Positions 7,439-14,117 of a stretch of DNA of 25,519 nucleotides are shown here, piece by piece (position 1 is the stretch's first letter; each line of letters opens with the position of its first letter). The DNA is taken from the IMG/VR virus record IMGVR_UViG_3300031837_000052, positions 1 through 25,519 of that record, one strand, 5' to 3'. The notes below the pieces were generated by a model. That model ran no database searches, was not told where the DNA came from, and saw only the letters and a list, made by a program, of their open reading frames with translations. A program made the position numbers and the translations under genes. This DNA is from a virus.

Positions 7439-9699
7439 TGCATCCCCCCATTAATCTCTGGTGCTTCTGGTTGATCTACCTGACCTTGTTGCTGCTGTCC
7501 TTCACGAGCGAGATTAACCTCGTCTTTACGCATTATATGCTGATGAACCTTATCCGTCATGTCAATGGCCTGACCGACTTTATCGAAGTCAAGTTTCTGC
7601 ATGTTTTTGTTCCAGTCAGCAACAACCTTTGCCATCTTGGCCTCGAAATTCTTATCGATTTCCAGTTTATGCAGAGATTGATCCGTCTTCTTATCGAGCA
7701 GGTCTTTGAGCATTTGCTGACGCTCTGCCATCAATCCGGCGATCTTCTTGTTCATTGCCTGCATCAACTGCTGAATCTGTGGCGGCATGTCCTTCATGTC
7801 AGGCGTCAACAACTCAGGCGGCAATGCCTTCAGGAGAATCTTGTATGCTTCATCAGCACCAGGCCAATCGCTGTACTTGGCAAACAGGTGCGCGATAAGC
7901 TGGCCTTTCTCTGGGCTGATCCGCATGAACTGAAGCATCTGTTCGCTAGCCTCGATGCGCTTCGTGGCGTAGCTTGGGCCGATGGTTACGGTTACTCCGT
8001 ACTCACCTAGTGATGGATTGAATATCTTGCGCTCGGCGGGGTTCTTGGCCGCTGGGTTACGTGACATCGGAGTTCCTGCGGTCGGATCAAGGGTTACACG
8101 CTCCTCGTTGTCATCCTCGCGCAAAATCGTGATGATGCGCTTGGTGTCGTAATACTTCGGTATCAAATCTATAAGAATTCGTCCAGTGTGGCGCAGGCTT
8201 CGGCTCGCGTTGTCAGTGAAGTGGAAGCTTCCTATGTCGGTATTACGGCGCTTCTCAATCAGAGCCTTGCCAGATTCATCGAAGGAAGAACTAGGAGCGG
8301 CTTGGTCGAAGCGAATTCCTGTAGCGGCTAGCATATCCTGCTGCGCACCCATCTCGGCCTGTACGAATCCTTCCGGTACTCCCGCCATAGGCTGACGCAT
8401 TGGGGGCGGCACCATCTGTCCTTCAACAACATGTGGGTTGTACATCAACCTTGGGAAGGCACGACTGTTCGCTTGATCCCAATCAGACTCATAACCTTCG
8501 AACTGCTCCAGCGTGCCGATGAACGGATTCTTAGGCTGCATCCCCAAAACCTCAACTTTTGCCGTAATCGCGTAATTCTTGACGCGTGCAGGTTCCTTCG
8601 CGTTGCGGATTATCCCGCTACGGGTGACTTTTCCTTGAATGTCGATCTCTTCGCCAATCACCTCAACAATCGGTATCCACTTGCCAAGCCATGCATTTGT
8701 TTCAAGAATCTCAACACCAGTGATCTTGTGCCATACCACGCGAGAACATTCTGATTCGCGCTCGTTGATGATTTCCGTTTTTCCATCAGTGATTGCTTCC
8801 TTGATCTCTGGTGCTAGATCGTCATAAAACCCAACGTGCCCGGTATCCAGTTGAACAAGCCGCTTCGTTTCATATTCCATCGTGAAATACTCAGCGATGC
8901 GAATCTTGTCCTTCGTGAACCATTCGCGGTAATCGTCGCCGACGCCCTTTTCCTGCCAGGGATACTGATTAGCCTTCGGCCATTTCTCCTTGAACTCACT
9001 GCGATCCATCATGTCGGTGATGAATCCGAACTTCGCGTCTGCCCCATCTGGTTCCTGTCTGCTGTCATCCAGAAACACGGTGAATGGATTGCGGATGCGT
9101 CGAATCACCAGAACTTGCTCAAAGCCGGCTTCTTTCGCGTACTCGGTCAGTATGCGCCAGTACCCAAACCCGATATCAACAGCGGAGGTAATCGCCGTAT
9201 CGTAAGCAATGTCAGCCTGACAATCGCGTTCAATGGCGTTGATCATGCCGGAATACATCTCTGCGGCTTCTTTGTCGGTCTTGTCGCCTAGCGGGGAGAC
9301 GTTGATAGCCGGGCGGTTCTGCCGAATGTCGTTCGATACTTGTCGCGTCAGTGTGGGGATTTGATTGATCGTGATCGCTGGCCGACCTTCCTGCTTGCGC
9401 TTCTGCAAGTCTCGGTCATCCCATTGTTCGCCAGCCTTGAATTTCAGGTCTTCCAACGCCTTCTTGCGGTTGTCGGTCTCAGCCTCGACGCAGCGCTTGA
9501 ATCGCTTGATAGCGAGCGCAAGTATCTCTTTCTCGCGCTTCTTGGCATCAGTTTGTTCCTTCTCGCTCATGCTCTCAGGTTCAGGACGGCTCTTGGCCTG
9601 CTCAGGTACGCGAGTCTCGCCGGGAGGCAGTTTGTTTTGCCCCGGCACGATCTCAGGCATTCCTATGCCGTCACCGTCCTTGATATTCTTTGCCATCAC
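7435..9699 (-). CDS. Portal protein, P22 gp1-like
   Basis: This 754-residue protein is the probable dodecameric ring at the DNA-entry vertex, which binds terminase during packaging. It follows the P22 portal pattern: a charged N-terminus, then WDDRDLQKRKQEGRPAITIN near residues 72-91. Next comes the stem-side segment VSNDIRQNRPAINVSPLGDK, then SAVDIGFGYWRI and NPFTVFLDDSRQEPDGADA. Length is close to P22 gp1 (725 aa). The C-terminal 120 residues are Gln/Lys-rich and helical, in the place of the P22 barrel, and end in a Gln-rich tail. A second ATG one codon on (9696) is an equally possible start. The P22 order of terminase, portal, scaffold and coat supports the call. Confidence 0.93.
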   Translation of the reverse strand: MMAKNIKDGDGIGMPEIVPGQNKLPPGETRVPEQAKSRPEPESMSEKEQTDAKKREKEILALAIKRFKRCVEAETDNRKKALEDLKFKAGEQWDDRDLQKRKQEGRPAITINQIPTLTRQVSNDIRQNRPAINVSPLGDKTDKEAAEMYSGMINAIERDCQADIAYDTAITSAVDIGFGYWRILTEYAKEAGFEQVLVIRRIRNPFTVFLDDSRQEPDGADAKFGFITDMMDRSEFKEKWPKANQYPWQEKGVGDDYREWFTKDKIRIAEYFTMEYETKRLVQLDTGHVGFYDDLAPEIKEAITDGKTEIINERESECSRVVWHKITGVEILETNAWLGKWIPIVEVIGEEIDIQGKVTRSGIIRNAKEPARVKNYAITAKVEVLGMQPKNPFIGTLEQFEGYESDWDQANSRAFPRLMYNPHVVEGQMVPPPMRQPMAGVPEGFVQAEMGAQQDMLAATGIRFDQAAPSSSFDESGKALIEKRRNTDIGSFHFTDNASRSLRHTGRILIDLIPKYYDTKRIITILREDDNEERVTLDPTAGTPMSRNPAAKNPAERKIFNPSLGEYGVTVTIGPSYATKRIEASEQMLQFMRISPEKGQLIAHLFAKYSDWPGADEAYKILLKALPPELLTPDMKDMPPQIQQLMQAMNKKIAGLMAERQQMLKDLLDKKTDQSLHKLEIDKNFEAKMAKVVADWNKNMQKLDFDKVGQAIDMTDKVHQHIMRKDEVNLAREGQQQQGQVDQPEAPEINGGMQ

Positions 9700-9720
9700 T
9701 GCTCCAGTTGTAGGATTGCG

Positions 9721-9735
9721 GCGCCATCCCGGCGC
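9721..9735 (-). repeat. Short hairpin shared with the candidate RNA
   Basis: GCGCC-ATCCC-GGCGC forms a 5-bp hairpin in the 39-bp gap before the portal gene. The 13-base core CGCCGGGATGGCG (minus strand) also occurs in the candidate RNA at 2795-2807. The meaning is unknown. Confidence 0.35.
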
Positions 9736-9738
9736 GGC

Positions 9739-10014
9739 CTATCTGTTGTTTGCTGCATTTCCCTTTGGTATTCTCTCTGCGCCGGCCTTCTTCAGGGATT
9801 CCGGCTTGCAACACCTGTAGGATATACCATCGCACAGGAAATCTAGCCAGTCTAACGTTCGATCCTGGAACGGGCTGGTTTCCACGCTATAGATGTTTCC
9901 GGCCTCGTCTCTGCCAGTCCATCGGTCATGCCAAAAATCGTATTGCAGCACCACCCAGCCGAATCGCCACATGTCGACTACGGTGTTGTCTAGGACGGTG
10001 CGTAGCTTGCTCAT
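9739..10014 (-). CDS. Small hypothetical protein between terminase and portal
   Basis: A 91-residue protein from the ATG at 10014, which overlaps the previous stop as ATGA; a longer upstream reading to 10092 is unlikely. It is rich in Trp, Asp and Arg (VDMWRFGWVVLQYDFWHDRW near residues 13-32) and ends in a Lys/Arg/Asn-rich tail. No domain is recognised. The Trp-rich section could be a protein interaction surface. Position between the packaging genes suggests a head or packaging role, by association only. Confidence 0.65.
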   Translation of the reverse strand: MSKLRTVLDNTVVDMWRFGWVVLQYDFWHDRWTGRDEAGNIYSVETSPFQDRTLDWLDFLCDGISYRCCKPESLKKAGAERIPKGNAANNR

Positions 10015-10223
10015 TCTACAAACCCAGCCTCGTTCCCCGACTCGATGTGATCCTGAATCCGTTCGAGCGCCTTGCGCCTGCGCTGAATCCACCCAGGCCC
10101 CATGTCGATTACCAAGTAATGCTCTCTCGCGTTCTCGTCAAAACCGCTTATCCGACACATGTGCTTGTCGTGGATGATATTCCAGTGCTTGTACTCTGTG
10201 TAGTGGGTCATCTCGTGCGACAT
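10011..10223 (-). CDS. Small hypothetical protein after large terminase
   Basis: A 70-residue protein beginning MSHEMTHYTEYKHWNIIHDK. The ATG at 10223 lies one base past the terminase stop and has GGGGAA upstream, so it is chosen over an upstream in-frame extension. It contains a mixed aromatic/charged first half and a basic helix (GWIQRRRKALERIQ). No domain is recognised. Its stop overlaps the next start (ATGA). Confidence 0.65.
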   Translation of the reverse strand: MSHEMTHYTEYKHWNIIHDKHMCRISGFDENAREHYLVIDMGPGWIQRRRKALERIQDHIESGNEAGFVE

Positions 10224-10224
10224 C

Positions 10225-11748
10225 TCAATTCCCCATGTAAGTGCCGCTAGATGGGCCACTGCCGCCGCGCTTTGGCAACGGCGCACGAACAATAAATGGT
10301 TCGGCAAAGGTTAATCCGAGCGCGTCTGCCGTATCCGGCGATCTGAATCCGCGCTTCTTCATATCCTCTTTCTTCTCCATTTTCAATGCATTGTTGCTAT
10401 CATACGTGTAACGAATCTGCGTCAAATCAGTCTGCAATTCGTCGCTATCTGGAACTATGGCGGGTTGCGCTTCAAGCCACAGTTTCATCTCCCCCCACAT
10501 CTCAGCGCGTTTATTCGTGTATTTTACTCCGTCTATTGGCGACGATGCGCTATTTACAGAAACGACTTTGCAGACGGTTTTCGGCACAAGTTCAAGCAAC
10601 CTATCATAGACACCGGCTCCGAGGCCACCAACGTCTATTGCGCACTGCTGCGCCGCTGTTTCATCGATTGCCTTCTTAACGATCCCAGCGACTTCCATCG
10701 TGGACTTTTTTATGTAGCTGCGAATCCAAAGCACTTTTCGTCCTTGCCGCAAGCATAGGGTAGTTCTGTCATCGCCGAATCGCGCCGGATCAACGCCTAG
10801 AATCTTTGGTCCGTATGGTTCTGCATGGAATGCTCGGCGTGCAGCAATAACCAGCTCTGGCTTTATGTAGGAATCAAGCCCAGATACCTGGAATGCTTCT
10901 GATGCAGTTGCCGGGTATTCCTGCCTGAATAACATCGGGTCTTTCAGTTCAATCATTTTGCTGCGTCGCCATGCCATTTGGCCTAGATCAAGTTTATAGG
11001 CACTTTGATATTCGCGTTCCTCATCGTCGAGTGTGAAGGCATCAGCAACCGACTTGCGATATTCCGTCTGCCAGTACCACGGGATGAAGATGGCTATATA
11101 TTCAGATCGGCCTGATTCTGCGTCTTGCCATTGTTGATGAAAGTAATTGCCAATGCCGTGTGCCGTCCCCTCAAGAACAGACTCCGTGTCTGGCTCATCA
11201 GGTATGGCCTGCATAATTCCAGATGCATGCTCCTGGGCATTCGGCCATTGTGCTACCTCTGATCCATGAAAGAATTGAATCGTGGCGCTTCGTCCGACAG
11301 CCTTGTTGCCAGCAGTTCCAACTTTGTAACCAGAATCGAGTATGTTGAAATGCAACTCTTTGGCGTTCGCCGCGCTGGTTGACGGCTTTACAGCTTGCGG
11401 ACAATTTTCGTGGTAACGCGACGTCATTTCAAACAAGTTTGCACTGGCTTCGTCCTCATGCGTCAGGATGTACGCTCGAACTCCCTTCTTATGCGTCACG
11501 CGCCAGTAGTATCGACCACCGATGTAAGTAGAGCAACCTTGTTGACGACCTTTCAAGATTATTGCTCTGACCTTGCCAGTTCTCTGGCGCTGCTCTTCTA
11601 TCTTGTCGTGAATGAACTTTTGCGGTTCGTTGAGGACGAATGGCACGATTGCGCCTGACTTCGTGCGAATCTTTAGACACTTTGCAGCGTAGTGCTGAAA
11701 GTCGTCTTTAAGACGCTGACGAATTTTCAGATTTTCTGAGTCGTCCAT
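10225..11748 (-). CDS. Terminase large subunit
   Basis: This 507-residue DNA-packaging motor has both expected domains. The ATPase has a Walker A variant LKGRQQGCST (65-74), a Walker B-like strand IQFFHGSEVAQW (157-168) ending in a catalytic Glu, and a possible coupling motif LEGTAHG (191-197). The RNase H-fold nuclease has GVDPARFGDD (317-326, catalytic Asp319), CAIDVGGLGAGVYDRL (368-383, Asp371) and DTADALGL near the C-terminus, giving the acidic triad that cuts the concatemer. Length fits P22/T4-type subunits (about 500 aa). It overlaps the preceding small gene by 22 bases. The P22-like portal next door suggests headful packaging, which is inference. Confidence 0.95.
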   Translation of the reverse strand: MDDSENLKIRQRLKDDFQHYAAKCLKIRTKSGAIVPFVLNEPQKFIHDKIEEQRQRTGKVRAIILKGRQQGCSTYIGGRYYWRVTHKKGVRAYILTHEDEASANLFEMTSRYHENCPQAVKPSTSAANAKELHFNILDSGYKVGTAGNKAVGRSATIQFFHGSEVAQWPNAQEHASGIMQAIPDEPDTESVLEGTAHGIGNYFHQQWQDAESGRSEYIAIFIPWYWQTEYRKSVADAFTLDDEEREYQSAYKLDLGQMAWRRSKMIELKDPMLFRQEYPATASEAFQVSGLDSYIKPELVIAARRAFHAEPYGPKILGVDPARFGDDRTTLCLRQGRKVLWIRSYIKKSTMEVAGIVKKAIDETAAQQCAIDVGGLGAGVYDRLLELVPKTVCKVVSVNSASSPIDGVKYTNKRAEMWGEMKLWLEAQPAIVPDSDELQTDLTQIRYTYDSNNALKMEKKEDMKKRGFRSPDTADALGLTFAEPFIVRAPLPKRGGSGPSSGTYMGN

Positions 11749-11927
11749 GCCTTGAACAATACCGTCGTGTTATCAACAATGTCGCTGAAAGTAACGACAC
11801 TTTCATCTACCGCAAGAATTTCTGCAACTCCGAGCCGCAAATCATTGACTGTATGATTGCCTAAATTTTGTGCAACTGCCTTTTTTTTAAGCACCTCGTC
11901 TGCTGTGGCTTTGCGGTAGAGCACCAT
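11727..11927 (-). CDS. Small hypothetical protein between terminase subunits
   Basis: A 66-residue acidic protein. It overlaps the small-terminase stop by 1 base (TAATG) and the large-terminase start by 22 bases. Sequence parts are VLKKKAVAQNLGNHTVNDLR and an acidic end region around DIVDNTTVLFKAW. An A8 run lies within codons 14-16 (plus-strand T8 near 11881-11888). No family is recognised. Coupling to both terminase genes suggests a packaging-related role. Confidence 0.6.
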   Translation of the reverse strand: MVLYRKATADEVLKKKAVAQNLGNHTVNDLRLGVAEILAVDESVVTFSDIVDNTTVLFKAWTTQKI

Positions 11928-12226
11928 TATTTCAAATCCTCCAAGTTCTGCTCATGTGTCGTGATGTTCGCATCAATCGGCTGAACCGCCTTGCCATAGC
12001 CGCGTTCAATAATAGCCTGTGCGGCTGCTAATCTGTTACGCTCGTTCTCGCCTTCGTTCATGATGTGGTCAAGCACAGCGAGCGCTTCTGGAGCCTTGGC
12101 TCGACAAGCTGCGATAAGGTCAATCTCTTCCGCTGTCCTCTTAGGACGACCGCGTGGATTGCCTCCAATGCCTTTGACGAATGGCTTGCCCTTGCCCCTA
12201 GGAATTTTTTCGCTGTTAGTAGCCAT
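11927..12226 (-). CDS. Probable small terminase subunit or DUF5681-type protein
   Basis: The chosen start at 12226 gives 99 residues beginning MATNSEKIPRGKGKPFVKGI. A basic glycine-rich N-terminus with NPRGRPKR resembles the DUF5681 segment found before terminase genes. It is followed by helices (DLIAACRAKAPEALAVLDHI; RLAAAQAIIERGYGK). Small terminases recognise packaging DNA and stimulate the large subunit; this role is inferred from position just before the large terminase. The frame is open to 12313, with alternative ATGs at 12286 (GGAGG very close) and 12313. AAGGA lies about 11 bases before 12226. This is the first gene of the late operon, with an A/T-rich divergent region upstream. Confidence 0.65.
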   Translation of the reverse strand: MATNSEKIPRGKGKPFVKGIGGNPRGRPKRTAEEIDLIAACRAKAPEALAVLDHIMNEGENERNRLAAAQAIIERGYGKAVQPIDANITTHEQNLEDLK

Positions 12227-12366
12227 GAATGACATTTTCCTTTGTGTTGCTAGCATCATAAAATTTTCGATAGGCAGCACTCGCATCGCCTCCGTTTGAT
12301 TTATTTGAAGCATTTCCCATAATTATTCAATTTTACATCTATCTCGAAAAATATATAAAATAGTTC

Positions 12367-12395
12367 TTGCGTAACTAGTTACTATACTCTATAGT
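12367..12395 (+). promoter_or_regulatory. Promoter with a central operator palindrome
   Basis: TTGCGT (12367-12372) and TATAGT (12390-12395) are 17 bases apart. The perfect 12-bp palindrome GTAACTAGTTAC at 12371-12382 overlaps the -35 end and the spacer, the classic place for a repressor. It would drive the plus-strand operon at 12433, and lies in the divergent gap that also leads into the late operon. Confidence 0.6.
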
Positions 12396-12432
12396 TCATT
12401 CATCAGCAGCACAAACCGAACCGGAGAAAATC

Positions 12433-12738
12433 ATGAGCACATCACAAGAATTTAATGTCACAGTCAACGGCAAAGATTACAACGTGTCAACTAGCACGCA
12501 GGGGACACGCGACCATTTTGTCATCACCGCGCACAACGGAACAATCCGCGTTACAGATCAATCAGGAGAATGCAATCCGCTTCGCACCCTGTGGGGTAGC
12601 TGGAAATATCAAACTACCCATGGCGCGGCTCGCACATCGATGGAACTCAAGTGCATCCGCGAGGCCGTTGAATATGAGGTGCAAGCGCACATCGATTTCT
12701 GTTTTGAGCAAATCGCTGACGAACTGGAAAGTGCGTAA
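12433..12738 (+). CDS. Small hypothetical protein, control region
   Basis: A 101-residue protein whose ATG follows CCGGAGAAAATC, a good ribosome site. The first half is predicted beta-rich (EFNVTVNGKDYNVSTSTQG, HFVITAHNGTIRVTD). The second half has Trp-rich and helical parts, ending acidic. No family is recognised. It is the first gene of a plus-strand operon with its own promoter and palindromic operator, and is followed after 1 base by the ribbon-helix-helix-like gene. A role in lysis-lysogeny or early control is a guess from location. Confidence 0.65.
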   Translation: MSTSQEFNVTVNGKDYNVSTSTQGTRDHFVITAHNGTIRVTDQSGECNPLRTLWGSWKYQTTHGAARTSMELKCIREAVEYEVQAHIDFCFEQIADELESA

Positions 12739-12739
12739 A

Positions 12740-12910
12740 ATGCCTAACCAGCCAAAAACAGCCGCACAGCGCATGGCAGAACAGCGCCAGCGACGTGCGG
12801 CGCTCGGTCTTGTCCAGATAAACCTTTACGCCGACAAACGCGACCATGCCGCGATTAAAGACTTTGCGGCGAAGTTGCAAGCTAAGCGCTTGACATCCTC
12901 CCTGCCCTAA
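12740..12910 (+). CDS. Small ribbon-helix-helix-like DNA-binding protein
   Basis: A 56-residue protein. Its N-terminus, QRMAEQRQRRAALGLVQINL (residues 10-29), matches the pattern of short phage and plasmid RHH proteins (AERMAxYRxRxRAAGLVRVEV). The beta-strand is LVQINLYA and a helix follows (DHAAIKDFAAKLQAK). Dimeric RHH proteins such as P22 Arc bind palindromic operators through the paired strand. The palindrome in the promoter of this operon is an obvious candidate site, so autoregulation is plausible but not shown. The ATG overlaps the end of the upstream gene's stop region (1-base gap). It could be translated by coupling. Confidence 0.6.
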   Translation: MPNQPKTAAQRMAEQRQRRAALGLVQINLYADKRDHAAIKDFAAKLQAKRLTSSLP

Positions 12911-12936
12911 CCAGCTTTTGATTACGCTTTCCGCGC

Positions 12937-13128
12937 TCATTTTCTTTTCGCTGCCTTCGCTATACCGCCTTTGCGAGCGATGCTTGACCGTTTAGCAGGA
13001 GTGAGCGCCTTTGCTCTTGCTGGACCTCCCTTTGCCCCCCCCAACGACCCTAATACTACTGCGCTGTGATGCGGTTCCAGGGTTGTGCTTGAGCGCTTTG
13101 CCGTGTTCTTGCTTGAGCGTTTAACCAT
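12937..13128 (-). CDS. Small basic KGG-type protein
   Basis: A 63-residue, very basic protein with LGSLGGAKGGPARAKALTPA at about 27-46, then KRSSIARKGGIAKAAKR. This is the short LGGxKGGxARAxxLTPxxRxxIA motif found in many small bacterial and phage proteins of unclear role, sometimes compared with histone-like tails. The ATG at 13128 follows AAGGTGA 7 bases upstream. The coding strand has a G8 run (plus-strand C8 near 13035-13042) that could be slippage-prone. It is the last gene of the minus-strand regulator operon and converges with the gene ending at 12910. Nucleic acid binding is inferred from charge. Confidence 0.7.
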   Translation of the reverse strand: MVKRSSKNTAKRSSTTLEPHHSAVVLGSLGGAKGGPARAKALTPAKRSSIARKGGIAKAAKRK

Positions 13129-13129
13129 G

Positions 13130-13312
13130 TTAATTCACCTTTAATTCACGCAACATTGTTTGATAGGCGTGGTTTGATGTGTATCCAAAGCCTGCCTTGT
13201 TTTCAAATATACAAACCCAAGAACGTGCGTCACGTCTGAAAATATGCGGCTTCTTGCCGACCAGACCATATCGAAGAATGGAAACGAAATTGGTCATATA
13301 CATTCCGTTCAT
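13130..13312 (-). CDS. Small hypothetical protein of the regulator operon
   Basis: A 60-residue protein from the ATG at 13312, which has GGAG 8-9 bases upstream; an upstream start at 13336 would overlap the HTH gene. The sequence is basic and aromatic (SILRYGLVGKKPHIFRRDAR near 8-27, then WVCIFENKAGFGYTSNHAY). No domain is recognised. It lies between the HTH regulator and the small basic protein and is probably co-transcribed with both. Confidence 0.6.
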   Translation of the reverse strand: MNGMYMTNFVSILRYGLVGKKPHIFRRDARSWVCIFENKAGFGYTSNHAYQTMLRELKVN

Positions 13313-13317
13313 TTCAG

Positions 13318-13530
13318 TCACTCCGCTTGATTGCAATGCTTCTGATGAATTTTCAATATCACCTCACCGAGCGAGTGGCGCGGTTCGTGGCCTCTTACCA
13401 TGTTTTGAATGGCGCTTTTGTCTAAGCCGGTCATCCTGCTCACTTGACCGCTATCGATTCCTGCGCCTCTCAGGTCGAGAATGATCTGCCGCCAGTCAAG
13501 CGGCTCTATAGGCTCTATATCAACAAGCAT
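13318..13530 (-). CDS. Small HTH transcriptional regulator
   Basis: A 70-residue protein from the ATG at 13530, preferred over an in-frame TTG at 13575. The core DWRQIILDLRGAGIDSGQVS followed by RMTGLDKSAIQNMVRGH (about 12-48) is an HTH of the XRE/Cro kind: helix, AGIDSGQVSRMTGLD as helix-turn, and KSAIQNMVRG as recognition helix. It lacks a dimerisation or oligomerisation domain beyond a short C-terminal helix. It diverges from the 13629 operon, and the shared gap holds a promoter overlapped by an inverted repeat, the arrangement of a small phage repressor. Binding to that repeat is inferred. Confidence 0.7.
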   Translation of the reverse strand: MLVDIEPIEPLDWRQIILDLRGAGIDSGQVSRMTGLDKSAIQNMVRGHEPRHSLGEVILKIHQKHCNQAE

Positions 13531-13562
13531 TTTCCGCTCAATCGAAAATAATTTAATTAGTC

Positions 13563-13592
13563 CTTGCAAGTGCAAGTTATAAGCACTATATT
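13563..13592 (+). promoter_or_regulatory. Promoter overlapped by an inverted repeat
   Basis: TTGCAA (13564-13569) and TATATT (13587-13592) have a 17-base spacer and face the 13629 operon. CTTGCA-AG-TGCAAG at 13563-13576 is an inverted repeat that covers the -35 box. The HTH gene reads away from the same gap, so this may be its operator. Confidence 0.55.
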
Positions 13593-13628
13593 ACAGCATC
13601 GGAACTAAAAACGCAACTGGAGAACGAT

Positions 13629-14036
13629 ATGATTGGAATTGGGGTAATGATAGGTCAGCTTGAAGGAGGTACTGAATCTTCATTGGTGTATAGCAATGCG
13701 CTTCAAAAAACAATCTCTGATCTAGTTTTGGGCCAAGACGATCAGTTGCACTTTTCGTTTAGTGACGGCTCGAAAATCGTTCTCTATGATGATGGGCAAA
13801 GTTGCTGTGAGTCGCGGTATATGCAAACTGACGACATTCTCACTGATTTTTTGGGGTCAAAATTCCTTGGGGTAACAATTAAGTACGCGCCAAATATCGT
13901 GAGCGATGACGAATGGATTGAGCATGAAGTACAGTTCTTGGAAATACTAACTAGTAAGGGTTCGATAACGTTGTCTACTCACAATGAGCATAATGGATAC
14001 TATGGAGGATTCAATATCGTTATGGGAGAGGATTGA
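13629..14036 (+). CDS. DUF7448-like protein
   Basis: A 135-residue soluble protein. Its C-terminal two thirds follow a pattern I associate with the DUF7448 family in phages and mobile elements: LYDDGQSCCESRYMQTDD, FLGSKFLGVTI, HEVQFLEILTSKGSITLST, and a final HNEHNGYYGGFNIVM. The function of the family is unknown. The ATG has GGAG 9 bases upstream. It is the first gene of a plus-strand operon with its own promoter (13564-13592). The family name is from memory of the motif pattern. Confidence 0.65.
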   Translation: MIGIGVMIGQLEGGTESSLVYSNALQKTISDLVLGQDDQLHFSFSDGSKIVLYDDGQSCCESRYMQTDDILTDFLGSKFLGVTIKYAPNIVSDDEWIEHEVQFLEILTSKGSITLSTHNEHNGYYGGFNIVMGED

Positions 14037-14098
14037 TTATAAAAATCAAAAAACCGCCGGAAATTTCAGACGAAGAATTGGCAGAACTTTTTAATTAA
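14033..14098 (+). CDS. Possible 21-residue micro-protein
   Basis: A TTG at 14033 overlaps the previous stop by 4 bases and follows GGGAGAG closely. It opens a frame of 21 codons ending TAA at 14096-14098. The peptide is basic, then acidic: IIKIKKPPEISDEELAELFN. The ordered charge pattern and coupled start argue for translation, but the ORF is very short and uses a weak start codon. Confidence 0.35.
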   Translation: MIIKIKKPPEISDEELAELFN

Positions 14099-14117
14099 CC
14101 AACAAGGAGTAAATATC

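Noticed and set aside
7432-8010. Plus-strand frame of 192 codons, Leu-rich with apparent membrane segments
   Set aside because: It is antisense to the Gln- and Lys-rich C-terminus of the portal protein; reversed Gln/Lys codons yield Leu-rich pseudo-membrane stretches.
9340-9846. Plus-strand frame of 168 codons over the start of the portal gene
   Set aside because: It is antisense to a well-supported portal gene and its product is a Leu/Arg/Ser-rich sequence typical of a shadow frame.
12227-12313. N-terminal extension of the small terminase-like protein
   Set aside because: The frame is open, but the segment does not look like part of the domain and the ATG at 12226 has the expected N-terminus. 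It is kept as an alternative only.
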